DNA from: Ectobius pallidus
Taxonomy: Eukaryota > Arthropoda > Insecta > Blattodea > Ectobiidae
DNA: 64,000 nt
Assembly: GCA_964059195.1 (NCBI GenBank)
Contig: CAXKWD010000002.1
Span: forward strand, 50,928,923 to 50,992,922
Direction: 5' to 3'
Under the pieces are notes generated by a model. It had not been told where the DNA came from. It was given only the letters and a program-made list of their open reading frames with translations, and did not search any database. Position 1 is the stretch's first letter, and each line of letters opens with the position of its first letter. Made by a program: the position numbers and the translations under genes. Positions 33,051 to 44,314 of the stretch are shown one piece after another.

Positions 33051-34929
33051 CTAGTTAATATTAATTACACCACTTTAAAATTGACAAGCTTCAAGAATAC
33101 TTATTTACTTGTAACAACAAGCTTCGAATTGATAATTAAAATGAAAAGAGCAATAAAAATTAATTTGAATAACTGAAACTAAATATATTTTTTAAACTTA
33201 TGGCCTTATAGTCTCCCCTTGGAAACACAAGGCACGGTATTCCTAAGATTAAAGCAAGTTAAAATTTACGTCTTGCTCTTCAGTAAATTCAAAAAGCTCA
33301 CCTCAAGGGACTTAATGTCTGAGAAAATGTGGTTGTGTATTAACCCTATCGCTACTCATTCACAAGGAAGGCTGTATGCAGGATTTATTTCCACTCATTA
33401 AAGCAGAGGAATGCGAGAGTGATAGGGAACTCTTTGGTTCAGTGCGAACATCACATTTCCATTACACATCTAAAATACGTCTGCATCTCCACCGCGACTG
33501 TCATTCCAGTCGTGATTTCTCTAGCTTTACTAAGTAGTGCCTGGACTCAACAACTGAACCACCAGGGATGGCCATTCAGAAGAAGAATAATTATTTATTG
33601 CACCTGTTGAATTATTCAATTAACAGGTGCCCGCGGCTTCATCTGATTAGCCTATGTTTAGTTAAATTATTTGATATAAAATAATTAAAACATATTTAAT
33701 AACACATAAATTGCATAGTTACATAATTTTATTCTTAATTATATTGTTTTACGTAGTAAACGAATAGAAAGAATAAAACGAATCTTTTGCTGCCAGATGG
33801 GCATACAGATTTGAAATGAAATAATTAAAACGAACCACAGATTCATGAACCATACCCAAATCATGCACGAACAATTTAAACTATTGGTAATTAAAAAGGT
33901 AAAAACCCAGCTTCGAGACGCATTTCACGATTAAAGTGCGCCGCCTGGGCGAAAAAAAAAACCGCCTCAGATTCGAGTTATCTAGGCAAAAAAAAAAAAG
34001 CATAATGAGTTTTGTCCAAATCATTCAATGTTTTCCCATTTAGGCGTGTATTTGCGATCTCCATCTGTCCACCTATCTCTGCGTGTCGTAGTGTTATAAA
34101 CAAATGAATCAAGTAGAGCGGGTTAAAAAATCGAACCGATTGACAAACTGATGTTATACTGTATTGCAAAAACATAGCAACTCTATAGACATCGAGCAAA
34201 ACCATGTTCAATCAATTTTACAATTCCATACAGTCTACACGGAAACATCAGCTCAAATATTAGATACTTATGCCAATATAAGTATTCATAATAATTATAA
34301 AATTATAAAACATGTTTCTTAGCACAGAATATAAAGCAAGGATAGCTGATGTCCATTCCCATATGACTATCACTTTCAGAATAGGTTGGCCAAAAAGGTA
34401 GTAATTCCGTAGCAATTCAATCAGAGTGTGGTTTTTCAGGTATTTTCACACTCGTATAGGCGGAGTCTGAAATCAGTGTTTTATTCATTTATTATTTTTT
34501 ATTGGGTATATTCTGGAAATTCGAAACAAATTTGAGGATGAAACATAGTAACTCCTTTACCTACAGCACCTATGGTAGGGGTAAATCAGGTAAAAATGAA
34601 GACATTACAAAAACAAAGCCATATTGCTCAACAGTCATTCTCAGTTATATACAAAACATGTGAATCAATCTGTTGTTCTGTTCATATGAACAAAACACAC
34701 GAGAGATATACAAACGAGATTCACAATTCAAAACTCTAAATATTGTTCTCTTACTGAAACCCTCGATATTATGATACACGTAATAAATATTAGAGCACTA
34801 GGGTCGTAACAGAACTAGGCTACTCCTCACCTCGCTCAACAATGCTGCAACCCTGAGGTAGATGTAAATGTGAAAATAATATTCGTATAGTATTTTGCAA
34901 ACATGAAAGCCTTGGCTCCATCAGATAAT
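33051..34929. other. No recognised gene
   Basis: AT-rich DNA. GGTGCCCGCGGCTTC at 33627-33641 repeats the opening of the composite repeat at 21646. Two A-runs (33953, 33993) inflate short ORFs. No exon recognised. Confidence 0.4.
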
Positions 34930-35425
34930 ATTTCCTCTGTTACTTAACTGTAGAGATTAGTGAACAATAGGCGGCCCTCATTAAAGGGCTAGAATGAAGA
35001 CAGTCAGGTTTCTGTCTTTTCTGCAAATTGTTTGGTCTAGTGTCTTGTATCGTGTTGAATAGTTGCATCCGCTGTGTTAGTGTTTAATGTGTCATTTTTT
35101 TCCGATCCAGGTATAAAAATGGCCATCTTCGCCACATCAGAAGAATGTGTACTCTCTAAATACATTAACTGTGAGATCAGCGAACAATAAGCTACCCACA
35201 ATAGAAGAAGACACCTCATATTGAAGAAACCGGAATAAGAGTAGAATCGCGCTCACCCGAGTTTTCCTTCCACTGAATAATAAAAGACCCTTGCACCAAA
35301 CATAATTTGTCACAACTATAAACAACAAAATAATACTTCATAATAAAATAAAATACCCTTGCACCAAAAATCATATTTCACAATTATAGGAGTGGGAGTG
35401 AAAACTCGGGTGAGCCCGATTCTAC
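34930..35425. repeat. Local direct and inverted duplications
   Basis: AACTGTAGAGATTAGTGAACAATAGGC (34946) is repeated loosely at 35167. TAGAATCGCGCTCACCCGAG (35242-35261) has its inverted partner at 35397-35418, and CCCTTGCACCAAA is directly repeated at 35287 and 35355 between these arms. It is non-coding. Confidence 0.5.
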
Positions 35426-36120
35426 CTTTTTCCCAAGAAACCATTCCTCAAAGTCACCCGCGCCTCTGGACGGTGGAATGAGACGAGGTCGTCATATTTT
35501 GGAAAATACTGTACAAACGACTTAGATGAGTACAAAAGCGATAGAGGGGGGAAAAAAGCTACTGCAGATATAAATAGGCTAATCTTTTGTATGCTCGGAT
35601 GGAAACTTATTATTCTATCATTTTTATTATTTAGAGTGACTCCAGGTCACGTGCAGTTTTTTTTTTCTTTCGCAACGTTTTTGTTAGTAAAGAAGGAAGC
35701 TGCATTGTCGACGTCTGGAAAGGGACCATGTTACCTTAACCGTGTCCGGCGGGCGCCTGGTGTTTATAGCAGCAGATGAGGCGCCACTTGCTGCTGGACC
35801 GCGGCCACGCGCCAATTTGCCCTCTACTCCTCCCACTCCTTGCAATAACATGCTCTACATAGCAAGTGCAAGGAAATTAACAATAGACCATTGGTCCAAG
35901 AGATCGGGCTTAGAGACGACTGAATTAGTATGAAGTTATCCAGTATCGCTTAGGATAAAAAATACATTTCCAGTGGCGCCAACTTTTGAAAAACATTAGG
36001 TGGGCTCAAAAACTATTTTTTTTTTAACTTTGGGTTTCAGGTCACTACTAAAATAAAATAAAACTACTCATGGACCCATAAAATTGCCCATAATGGTCTG
36101 CCTCTCTGTGGTTCATGAAT
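35426..36120. other. Spacer with one orphan hAT-type end
   Basis: CAGTGGCGCCAACTTTTG at 35971 has the start of the CANNGGCG family, but no matching right end or duplication lies before the pogo-like element. A GC-rich patch (35740-35830) has no recognised coding. Confidence 0.4.
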
Positions 36121-36125
36121 GCATA

Positions 36126-37995
36126 GGGTAAGGTCCCTAGTTGTGGATCAGGCACTAGTTGAGGATCAAACTGGCTGTACTCTTAGTTTCTCAAGTTAGC
36201 GACAGGTGACTCTCACTGTATATTCGGTAGCCATCGGAGCGTTCTTTCTTGGTCGTTGTGATTGAATGAAGCCATACGTTACCACGCAGCTGTGTTTGTT
36301 CCATTATCAACAGGAATTTGAAGAGAAAAATAAGGAAAGCCAATTTAAAAATCTGTACATATTTCTGTATATAGTTTAGAGCCTTTATTACCAGCCAAAA
36401 AGAAGTCGTATCTTTATACTTCAATAAAAAAAATATAAGATTTCAACTAAAGGTCTCCTTCTTGCCTTGCGGGTAATTTTTCACAACTCTTGCAGCGGGG
36501 CTGCTCACTAGTTGGAGCGCGCGCCAAGTTTAAAATGCACTTTAGTTTTAAATAGCTTCATACGAATATTTTACGTACTAAATGTAACGCAAATTCAAAA
36601 TATGATTTCAATAACATTTGGATTATATTTTTGCTATATTATATTACTAACTCTAATATATTGCTATTCATCATTAGTAATAGTGCTACTGCTTCTAGAC
36701 GGGCATACATCTCATTTGTCGAGAGAAACCTTACTATTGGTGAGAGAAAATGAAGTTCACTTTCTCATGTTTCCTCCACACACAACTCACATATTCCAGC
36801 CCTTGGACGTTGGTGTTTTTGGTCCCCTCAAGAAAAGTTTCTCAGAAGAATGCACGAAACTTATGCGCAAGAACAAGAGAAAATACCTAAACAAGGTATT
36901 TACTCTGGCAAGGTACTTACTCTGGCATGGCAGAAGGCAATTACTCCAGCCAACATACTGGGTGGATTTCGAGGAAGTGGTGTTTGGCCTTTGGATCCAT
37001 CTGCAGTACATGCTCACCGTTTGATTGAAAGCAATGTCTCTAGTCCTCTCCCTGCTAGGCAAGATGACGAACCTGGGCCTTCATCAAACGTGAGAGAAAC
37101 CTGTCATGACTCGCCAGTGGTTCAGGTTATCAAAGAGCTTCTGGCACCACAAGAGGATAGTGCTAAACATTCGAGAAGAATCACCAACACCAGGTGTGTA
37201 ACATCAGTTGAGTTTTTGAGGGAACTCGAGGAAAAAGAAAAAAAAAACAAACCAGCCAAGAGAAGAAGAGTTGAAACTAGCAGTGAAAGCTCTGAGATGG
37301 TGATGGTGATGAAAACGACAACACAGTATGTGGTGAATGTGCCGGGGCATTTCAAAATGAGTGTAGGGGAGAAATCTGGATTCAGTGCATTAAGTGCAAA
37401 TTATGGTATCACCAAACTTGCCAGAATTTGTCAAATAAAGCTTGGCCAAAGAGGTTCCTGTGCACCAAATGTAAACCATAAAGTATTTTAAAATGGCTGC
37501 CCAGTTTTATAAAGACACTCTGAAGTCATATAGCCTAAGTTACTCTTAATAGCATGTACTTTTCATTTCTGCATGAAAACGTTTATTTCCGATGGTGCGT
37601 GTTAATCATTTCCACTGTTTTGAATTTTGATCCTCAACTAGTCCCAGTCACTAGTTATGGATCATATTGATTATTTCATGTATGGAGTGTTATTATCACA
37701 TGCGCCATACATTTTTATGATTCTTATGCTATTTTCTATTAAAATATAGAAGCACAATGTTATTTGCCAAATGATCCTCAACTAGTTCCTGGGGACTAAT
37801 TGTGGATCAAATGCCACTTTTTGCCTTTCCAAGAAAAATAGATATTGATTTAAAGATTTTAAAAATGTGATTGGTGTTAAAATATAGTAGAGGGATCAAT
37901 TAATAAGTGGTGGGTAAAATTCGTTATTTTTCATCATTCACATATCAATAAAAATCATTTATGCTTAGGTAGATCCAGAACTAGTGCCCTTACCC
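36126..37995 (+). mobile_element. pogo/Tigger-like transposon, 1870 bp, defective
   Basis: TA duplications (36124-36125, 37996-37997) flank inverted ends GGGTAAGGTCCCTAGTTGTG and, reversed, GGGTAAGGGCACTAGTTCTG. The target itself reads as a palindrome (ATGCATATGCAT). Near both ends, CTAGTTGWGGATCA-type motifs recur in both orientations (about 36139, 36153, 37628, 37650, 37771, 37790, 37973). The interior encodes a broken DDE transposase. Confidence 0.88.
36680..37482 (+). pseudogene. pogo/Tigger DDE transposase with C-terminal PHD-type finger
   Basis: Frame 2 (from about 36676) gives VLLLLDGHTSHLSRETLLLV, then PPHTTHIFQPLDVGVFGPLK; the second and third catalytic Asp are 35 residues apart. 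Near 36892 the frame shifts to frame 1 (AWQKAITPANILGGFRGSGV and WPLDPSAV). Near 37294 it shifts again to frame 0, where CGEC, CIKC, LWYHQTC and CTKC form a Cys4-His-Cys3 PHD-like finger, ending TAA at 37480-37482. The N-terminal DNA-binding domain and first catalytic Asp are missing, so it was deleted and then frameshifted. The upstream residues of the 36512 ORF are not transposase. PHD-type tails are known from some arthropod pogo proteins. Confidence 0.85.
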
Positions 37996-38171
37996 TATGC
38001 ATATATCTATCTTGAATGTTACTGTACAATAACAGTGGAAGCTGGTCACAAAAAATCTCTAATTAGTGTGCCTCACAGTATTGCATATGATATAACTTGT
38101 CTGTCACTGAGGTAGACCATTGAGGGCAATCAGTCGTAGGAGAGAGGTTCCATCTGGCGCTGTGAAGTGAA

Positions 38172-38245
38172 CTCTGGCTTAACTCAGTTGGTAGAGCATT
38201 GGCACGGATAGCCAAAGGTCCTGAGTTCAAATCCCAGTGTCAGAG
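38172..38245 (+). tRNA. tRNA-like 74-nt cloverleaf, probable pseudogene or SINE head
   Basis: A 7-bp acceptor (CTCTGGC/GTCAGAG, one G-U), a short D arm with AGTTGGTA, an anticodon arm TTGGC-ACGGATA-GCCAA and a T arm with TTCAAAT can be drawn. The anticodon would be GGA (Ser). Against a working gene: no U33, a 5-base variable loop where tRNA-Ser has a long arm, an A-C mismatch in the T stem and one extra base before the acceptor. No CCA or clear terminator follows. Confidence 0.45.
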
Positions 38246-38453
38246 GAAATTTTCTCCTATAATATTATCAGTAATAAAAATGCCTACCGATAATAATAAT
38301 ACAGTACAGGTGAATTTCAATATCTCCGAGGCCCTGTCAGATTTGATATTTTCCGCAGTTAAAATCATGCTACTGAACCCAAATGCTTGAGCGAGAAATT
38401 TTTGTTATGGTGACGAAATTTAACTTTGCAAAGGGGGGGGGGATATTTTTTCG

Positions 38454-38905
38454 CTAGGCCACTGCCACTATATAATTTGTGGTGAAAAATTGATAGTAGT
38501 AGTAGGGGGATTTTGCAACTATTGCCGCCTTCCCATTCCTAATCGCCATCTTTCTCGATCCAAGACGTCCTCTTCTTAGAGTCCTCTCCCAAGGCGTATA
38601 CGCCTTTGGTCCTTTCCTATCGATGGTCTCTTTAATGCTCTGGTACCAGGATCTTCTCGGTCTGCCCCGTCTTCCTCTTCCAGGTGGTTGCCACTGAAGC
38701 ATTTTATTCGGCCATCTATGCTGATCCATTCTCCTTATGTGTCAAAAACCATCTTAAACCTCTTATTTCAATTCTATCTAGGTCTGTTTCCTCCTCTTCC
38801 ATCCTTCTCTTTATCTCTTGATTTCTAATTTTGGATTCTTGAAACTCTTGCACTTCTTAAGTAATCCATTTCAATTGCTGATATCTTCCATTTGTAACTC
38901 ATTTG
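38454..38905 (-). pseudogene. RTE-like LINE C-terminal fragment
   Basis: Minus-strand readings give KWKISAIEMDYLRSARVSRIQ (38900-38838 area), an EEEETDLDRIEIRGLRWF-like stretch, then QHRWPNKMLQWQPPGRGRRG and RPRRSWYQSIKETIDRKG. This is the post-reverse-transcriptase tail common to several LINE groups. At least one frameshift lies near 38735-38840. The reverse transcriptase is absent. Confidence 0.75.
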
Positions 38906-38909
38906 TTGA

Positions 38910-40890
38910 TCAAGGAACAAAAAATAAATAGAAGGAACAGACAAAGAAGAGACGGAGAGGGAGAGAGAATAAGTAGAAGAGGAAGAAGTGACGAAAGTAA
39001 AACAAGAAAAGGGCCTCTCGTAGTCCATGAAAGAATATATTCCTTAGTTAATTGAAGAAGGCGCCGCGTCAATGAAGTGACTTACAGGTCGGCAATAAAT
39101 TTGTTTACTTCGTCTGTATTTACGGGGATTGATTGCTTTTTCATCTCTAACAACCGTTCCAAAGAGCGGCAATGCTTATGATTTCACTGCAGGATGTTAA
39201 TAATTTGTTTAAATAATGAGTTAGATTGTAACGATCAATGCCTACTCACGTAGGTTATATTGCATGTATTTTATCAATTAATGTCTGCACCAGGAAATGA
39301 CTGCCCTATTTGACTATCTACCTTTCCTCATAAAGTCTCCTTAGAGGATTTCATCGGGAAAATTTTCAAGTAAAAGCTATATTTTAGGAAATGTTAAAAG
39401 TTTAAAATATTTAAAATTATCAAATTTTCCAAATATGGCAAACACGATTAAAAATATCCTATGAAGGACTAGAGAATACTTTCCACACAAAAGCAATTTA
39501 GGTGGCATGACCCATCATGACATGGTATTTTTCTTGCAAAATTTAGAGAAACCGAAGGAATTTGTTTCAGAAGAGAGAATTATCTTTTTACTATTGTGAT
39601 ATTTTGTTGGACTAATTGCAAAATATTACATATAAGTTCAGAAATAAATAATTACTGGTATTTTTATTCTTCAGTTAACGAAATATTGGAAGACTCAAAT
39701 TTCAAAGCCAAGAGTCCTGTAATCGGTAAAAGTATTTGATAAATCATCGCCACCAAGATTAAAATAGTCACTACGTTATTTTTTTAATCTGATAGTCTCG
39801 AACAGATGATAACACAGCCCAACAAAAAATAACTTTTTGTTTGGTGTCTCAGATGTTTTACCGGATTTTGGCTATACTAAGTGTGCTTATTCCAATTATG
39901 TACCAGCTCTAATTTTATATAGAGTGCAATTAACTTATAACATCTTTTGCGAAACAAAATCTTGCTTGATAATATAGCTAGTGAAGGTTCTTGGCCATAC
40001 TTTGGACACGTAGGACGAAAACTGTACGAAGTAACTTACAGAAAAACTAAAAGCTGGATTATTTTTTGGCCCTCAAATTGACAATTGACAGGTCATGAAC
40101 GACCATACAATATGAGTATCAATTTTTTGAAATACCCCATGTTATATGGTTACGTGATTTAGAAGCTAAAAATAGGCACTGCTTTTTATTTAAATAAACG
40201 TAAAATGGGATAATATGCATAATGGTAATACCATATCTCAAAAACTAAAGCTGGTTGGACAAAACTAATGGCACATTTGGCATCAGAATACCAAAAATAC
40301 CCAAGAATAAGTACAAATTCTAAGGCACTAAAATGGCTGTTGGTCTGTGTAATTGTTAATTACTTTCCCGTTATAGATATGGTCGTGAAATATTCGGAAA
40401 AAGATCTCTATGTTTCTGACCAAGCATTGTATGCGAACAACTATTGATTTTGGTGCTATAATAGATTGTCGCAAATTATGGAAGTAATGATTAATGTGAG
40501 ATAACGTATCTACTCTATTTTCAATGGTCGCTTTAGGTGAGAAGCTAACTGTATTTTATTTTAGTGTTGTGTTACTGAGAATACATATTCAGTTATAATT
40601 ACAGTATTATTATTGACATACGTATTAAACTTTATTTTTGGTCTCCTGAAAGGTTTGCCGTTTGGAGATACATGGTCGTAACCGACTATACTGAACCCCT
40701 GATGAGCCATAGAAAGAGGCACGATGCACTAGAGATATTTAACTTAGGTCTAAGTTTTTTTTCTTTCAAAAGACACTCGATAATTTATTTTAATGCAAGG
40801 CAATCTGTAGCCTATGCTTTTATTTTCTAAACTACTACTACTATTACTACTACTACTACTACTACTAATCTACTTAACGTAAGTAATTTT
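38910..40890. other. No recognised gene
   Basis: AT-rich DNA, with a purine-rich patch at 38910-39010 and an (ACT)n run at 40831-40868. No repeats with terminal structure were found. Confidence 0.4.
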
Positions 40891-40899
40891 TCCTGTACA

Positions 40900-41500
40900 C
40901 AAGTTTTTTCGTGTAATTTCGTAAGTCTGAGCTTTCTTGTAGTTCGATGTATTCACAGTCTCGTCCACCGCGAATTTTCGAGGTTCTACTGTAAATGCCT
41001 CCAGAATCAACCCCGGGACATCGGTACGCCAAGCTGGCGTCTGGGCGCCGCTATGAAGTCCTTTATAGCTCACAGCCGAGGCAACAGCCATTGTATTTAA
41101 GAGATAGGAGGAGAGGGATGAAAAGAGATAAATATGTTTCGGTAATGTAGTAGAGCGTTTAAGTGCCACAACACAAATGAGTAATGTTTACAGTAAAGAA
41201 ACGGGCGCCAGAGGATTTTCATGAAAAACTGTTTGACAAGAGGGACGTGCGGTCATCAGAAGCGGAGAGGGCCGCGGTGGTCAAAGTGACATGTTGTAGT
41301 CATGGTATATTGACTGCCTGAACCTCCCCCGTTACCCCTGATATGACGTCAGTGAGCGGCAGAATTCCGGGCACCGCCGTTCCGCATCCTCCGGCGCCAC
41401 CACCACCGACCTCCAGTCTCCTCTCTGCAGACGTCGTCACTCCGACCGACGACGACGTCTTCATACCGCTGCCGCCACAAGAAGAAAACAAAACGTATTG
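40900..41500. promoter_or_regulatory. GC-rich, CpG-containing block with CRE palindrome
   Basis: Base composition rises sharply, with many CpG. A perfect CRE, TGACGTCA, lies at 41344-41351, followed by ACGTCGTCACTCCGACCGAC. ORFs are open on both strands (minus 40870-41169; plus 41343-41543; minus 41300-41491), as expected for stop-poor GC-rich DNA; none is recognised. It could be a promoter, a first exon or an unrecognised mobile element. Confidence 0.35.
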
Positions 41501-41839
41501 TCACAATACCTGCAATAGTGACATAACTCAACCCCATCATTGATGAGATGGCATCTTATGGAGGCGCCGAAACAGCAGCTCTTGACTGATGGACCATATC
41601 CCTCAACGACATAACAATATTGGTAATGTGATTCAGTTCAAAGTTATCGGAAAACTGAACTAGACTTGTGGAAACATGGGTTTTCGTATGGAATACAGGA
41701 TGTTTGTCTACAGAAAAGGAAAGTTAATACGACTGGTATGCCTTAAACTATTCTTTTAGACAGTCACTAGTAGCTGTATCGCAGAATATATAGGACAAGT
41801 GGGTTTAATAAATACAAATAAGGAAGTTTTATCATTTTC

Positions 41840-42094
41840 AATTGGATGATATTCTGCAGAAAGGAACCAACCCACATGATTTTTAAGCTAAAAAACAGGC
41901 ATTTAAAGTTAAATAAAAAGCCACCTGGATCTTTTCAGTGTGTTTTTGTTTGCTTAATAGAAGGCACATAAATGGATGAAAAGGGTCGGTTAGTTTGCAC
42001 AACGTAAATATATAGTTCAGTAGGAAAAATTTTGCATCTATTCCGGTTTTTTAAATTTGAGGGTTGGTTCCTTTCTACAGAATGTCGTCCAATT
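41840..42094. mobile_element. Short inverted-repeat element, 255 bp
   Basis: The arms 41840-41873 and 42061-42094 are inverted repeats of about 34 bp (AATTGGATGATATTCTGCAG and, reversed, AATTGGACGACATTCTGTAG; both continue AAAGGAACCAACCC). The interior is non-coding. No clear duplication at the flanks. Confidence 0.7.
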
Positions 42095-42099
42095 ATTCA

Positions 42100-43365
42100 C
42101 CAAGATGTATATTGCAATAACCGATGGTCAGAGTTAAAAGGAAAACAAAAACATATTAGAATAGTTCACAAGTTATGTTCATTTTCGTGAGTTATTCTTT
42201 TTCACTCCTAGAAAAAGATTGTTTGGGTTTTTTCCAATCATATTTCTCTAATGAAGCCAGAGTTTTTAAGGTTCTTGTTATTTTGATTTTCTGGTACAAA
42301 ATTGTAACTTTAAAATGTTGCTTCCCTCTTTGTTTATTTTATTTCTTTTTATAAAATTATCTTTATTTTCTGTCTGATGATTTATGTTTTCCCACAATCA
42401 GGTTATTCAAGACGCAGGAACAAAGTCCATTAAATCGGGACTGTCCCGATTTTATTGGGACGTATTGTCACCGTACCTATAAAAAAAAAAACTCTGGTGC
42501 TAATTACATTATTAGGATTTAAGTTACACCAAGAGGTTACTGGCACAGTATATAGTAATTGGCAAACTTTGGGTTCTATGAAGATCATATACAAATAGCT
42601 AATGTCAAATAACTACTTTTTTTACAAATAGCTTTATTCTTCAACATTAGCAATTGACAATGATGAAACATGTTTCAAATATCTTAACTATTTAACAATT
42701 CTATACTCTTTGTGGATTTAACTTCAATAATAGTCAATGTAACATTACTTTCATCAGGATTCTGACCTAAATAAGCATAGACCCGTCTCCAAATTTTATG
42801 TAGAATTAAAGATGTGGACAAGATGTCGACACAGTATTACTGTTTGTCTTATAATGACACACAATACATAACTGATTATACTGTACAGAGGTATGCGGTG
42901 CCGTTTTGTCCCACACGCACATATGACGATACGAAGTGATTTTGATTGCTCTCACAGACTCTCACAAGATTTTGTCTGCGGCGTGACCCCCCGGAGCACA
43001 AGTTAAGGCGCCTTCTTCTGTCTCGCCTGCCCCTTCTCTCCTCATGAGAAATAAAACAAACAATCCCACTATTTCTACAAATCGCTAAATGAGTCTGATG
43101 GAAACAAAGAACAGAAGAAAAGAAAGCCGCTCTATAGTTGTTTTATATGTACTAAGAATGACCAATTAATTTCCACTTACACAGTAGTTTCCTATAATCA
43201 TCTCGCAATAAAATAATACACCTAATAATAATAATAAGAATAATAATAATAATAATAATAAACAATAATATGTGGGAGTGAGGCCTACAGCAAATGTGTC
43301 CCGTCAGGTATTCATTGGCACGTCTTTAATAGCAGTTATTAAGTGGCAGAATGGTACTTTCTAAG
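42100..43365. other. No recognised gene; short hairpins and an (AAT)n run
   Basis: TCGGGACTGTCCCGA (42436-42450) is a perfect small palindrome. An AAT microsatellite lies at 43223-43269. Nothing coding recognised. Confidence 0.45.
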
Positions 43366-43565
43366 ATTTTGTAGTGGACGGGAAACATGTCCGTCCGTCT
43401 GTCCGTCCGTGTGTCTGTACGCGCAATAACTCTAATGCGCTTTGTCAGGTTTTTTTCATAAAACTTAGTACACACAGTTATAACGTCCATAGGACGAACG
43501 CTATTGATTTTGGACCAAATCGGTTGATCGGTATCAGAGTTAACGACCAAACTCCGGTTTAAAAA
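43366..43565 (+). repeat. CTGTC-leader dispersed repeat, short copy
   Basis: GACGGGAAACATGTCCGTCC..GTGTCTGTACGCGC and one monomer (AATAACTCTAATGCGCTTTG, ACCAAATCGGTTGATCGGTA) match the families at 5872 and 26930. The common tail is missing. Confidence 0.8.
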
Positions 43566-43569
43566 TAGC

Positions 43570-44167
43570 AAATCATCACTGCCGCGTCAAGTGTAGACAA
43601 ATGAATGTAAAAACCATGGCCTCAGTAGCCGTATTCTGTTTTAGAAATTGAAAACTGAGGGCCTTGACTACAAAGCAATCAGATGTTTGTAAATGTATTG
43701 TATCACGCCTTGCTTTAGATTGAGGCATTTGTTGTAATTTCGTTCTGTTGATATTCTAGTTGTCCCACTTATCCCATCACATAATTATGATTATCAAACT
43801 TTCTCAAGAAACAGTGATCCAAAACTCAATAGTTTCTGAAATATGGCCTATTAACTCCATCTGACACCTTGTTATATCAGTTTACCTGATTTTATTCTAG
43901 AGTCCCTTCATTGAATCATGGCCCACTTCGATTAGAGATCGGCCCATCACTCACAGAAGTGAAAAATTTATGAGAAAGGGCGTGAAACGGCCGGTAAATT
44001 TATCCAGGAATACCTTGTTCTCATTCAAAATCTTGGTTTCTCTGAGACAATGGAATCGGGCTTTACGTCCTCTCCAAAGGACCCCATTTTGCGCAAAATA
44101 CTATGTATTTGTCCAGGGAAGCGTGGGTTTGGTGATAACGACACCAAACACTTGGCCATCAAAGACT

Positions 44168-44211
<44 letters not shown>

Positions 44212-44258
44212 CCCGCAGTTTAGATTTAGAATGTTGATCTGAGTAACAAGTGGGTAGA

Positions 44259-44314
<56 letters not shown>

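Noticed and set aside
36512..36675. N-terminal extension of the pogo-like transposase ORF
   Set aside because: The residues before VLLLLDGH are AT-rich read-through without transposase similarity; the true N-terminus is deleted.
41300..41543. Proline/glycine-rich ORFs on both strands
   Set aside because: They are low-complexity translations of the same CpG-rich block; treated as possible regulatory DNA instead.
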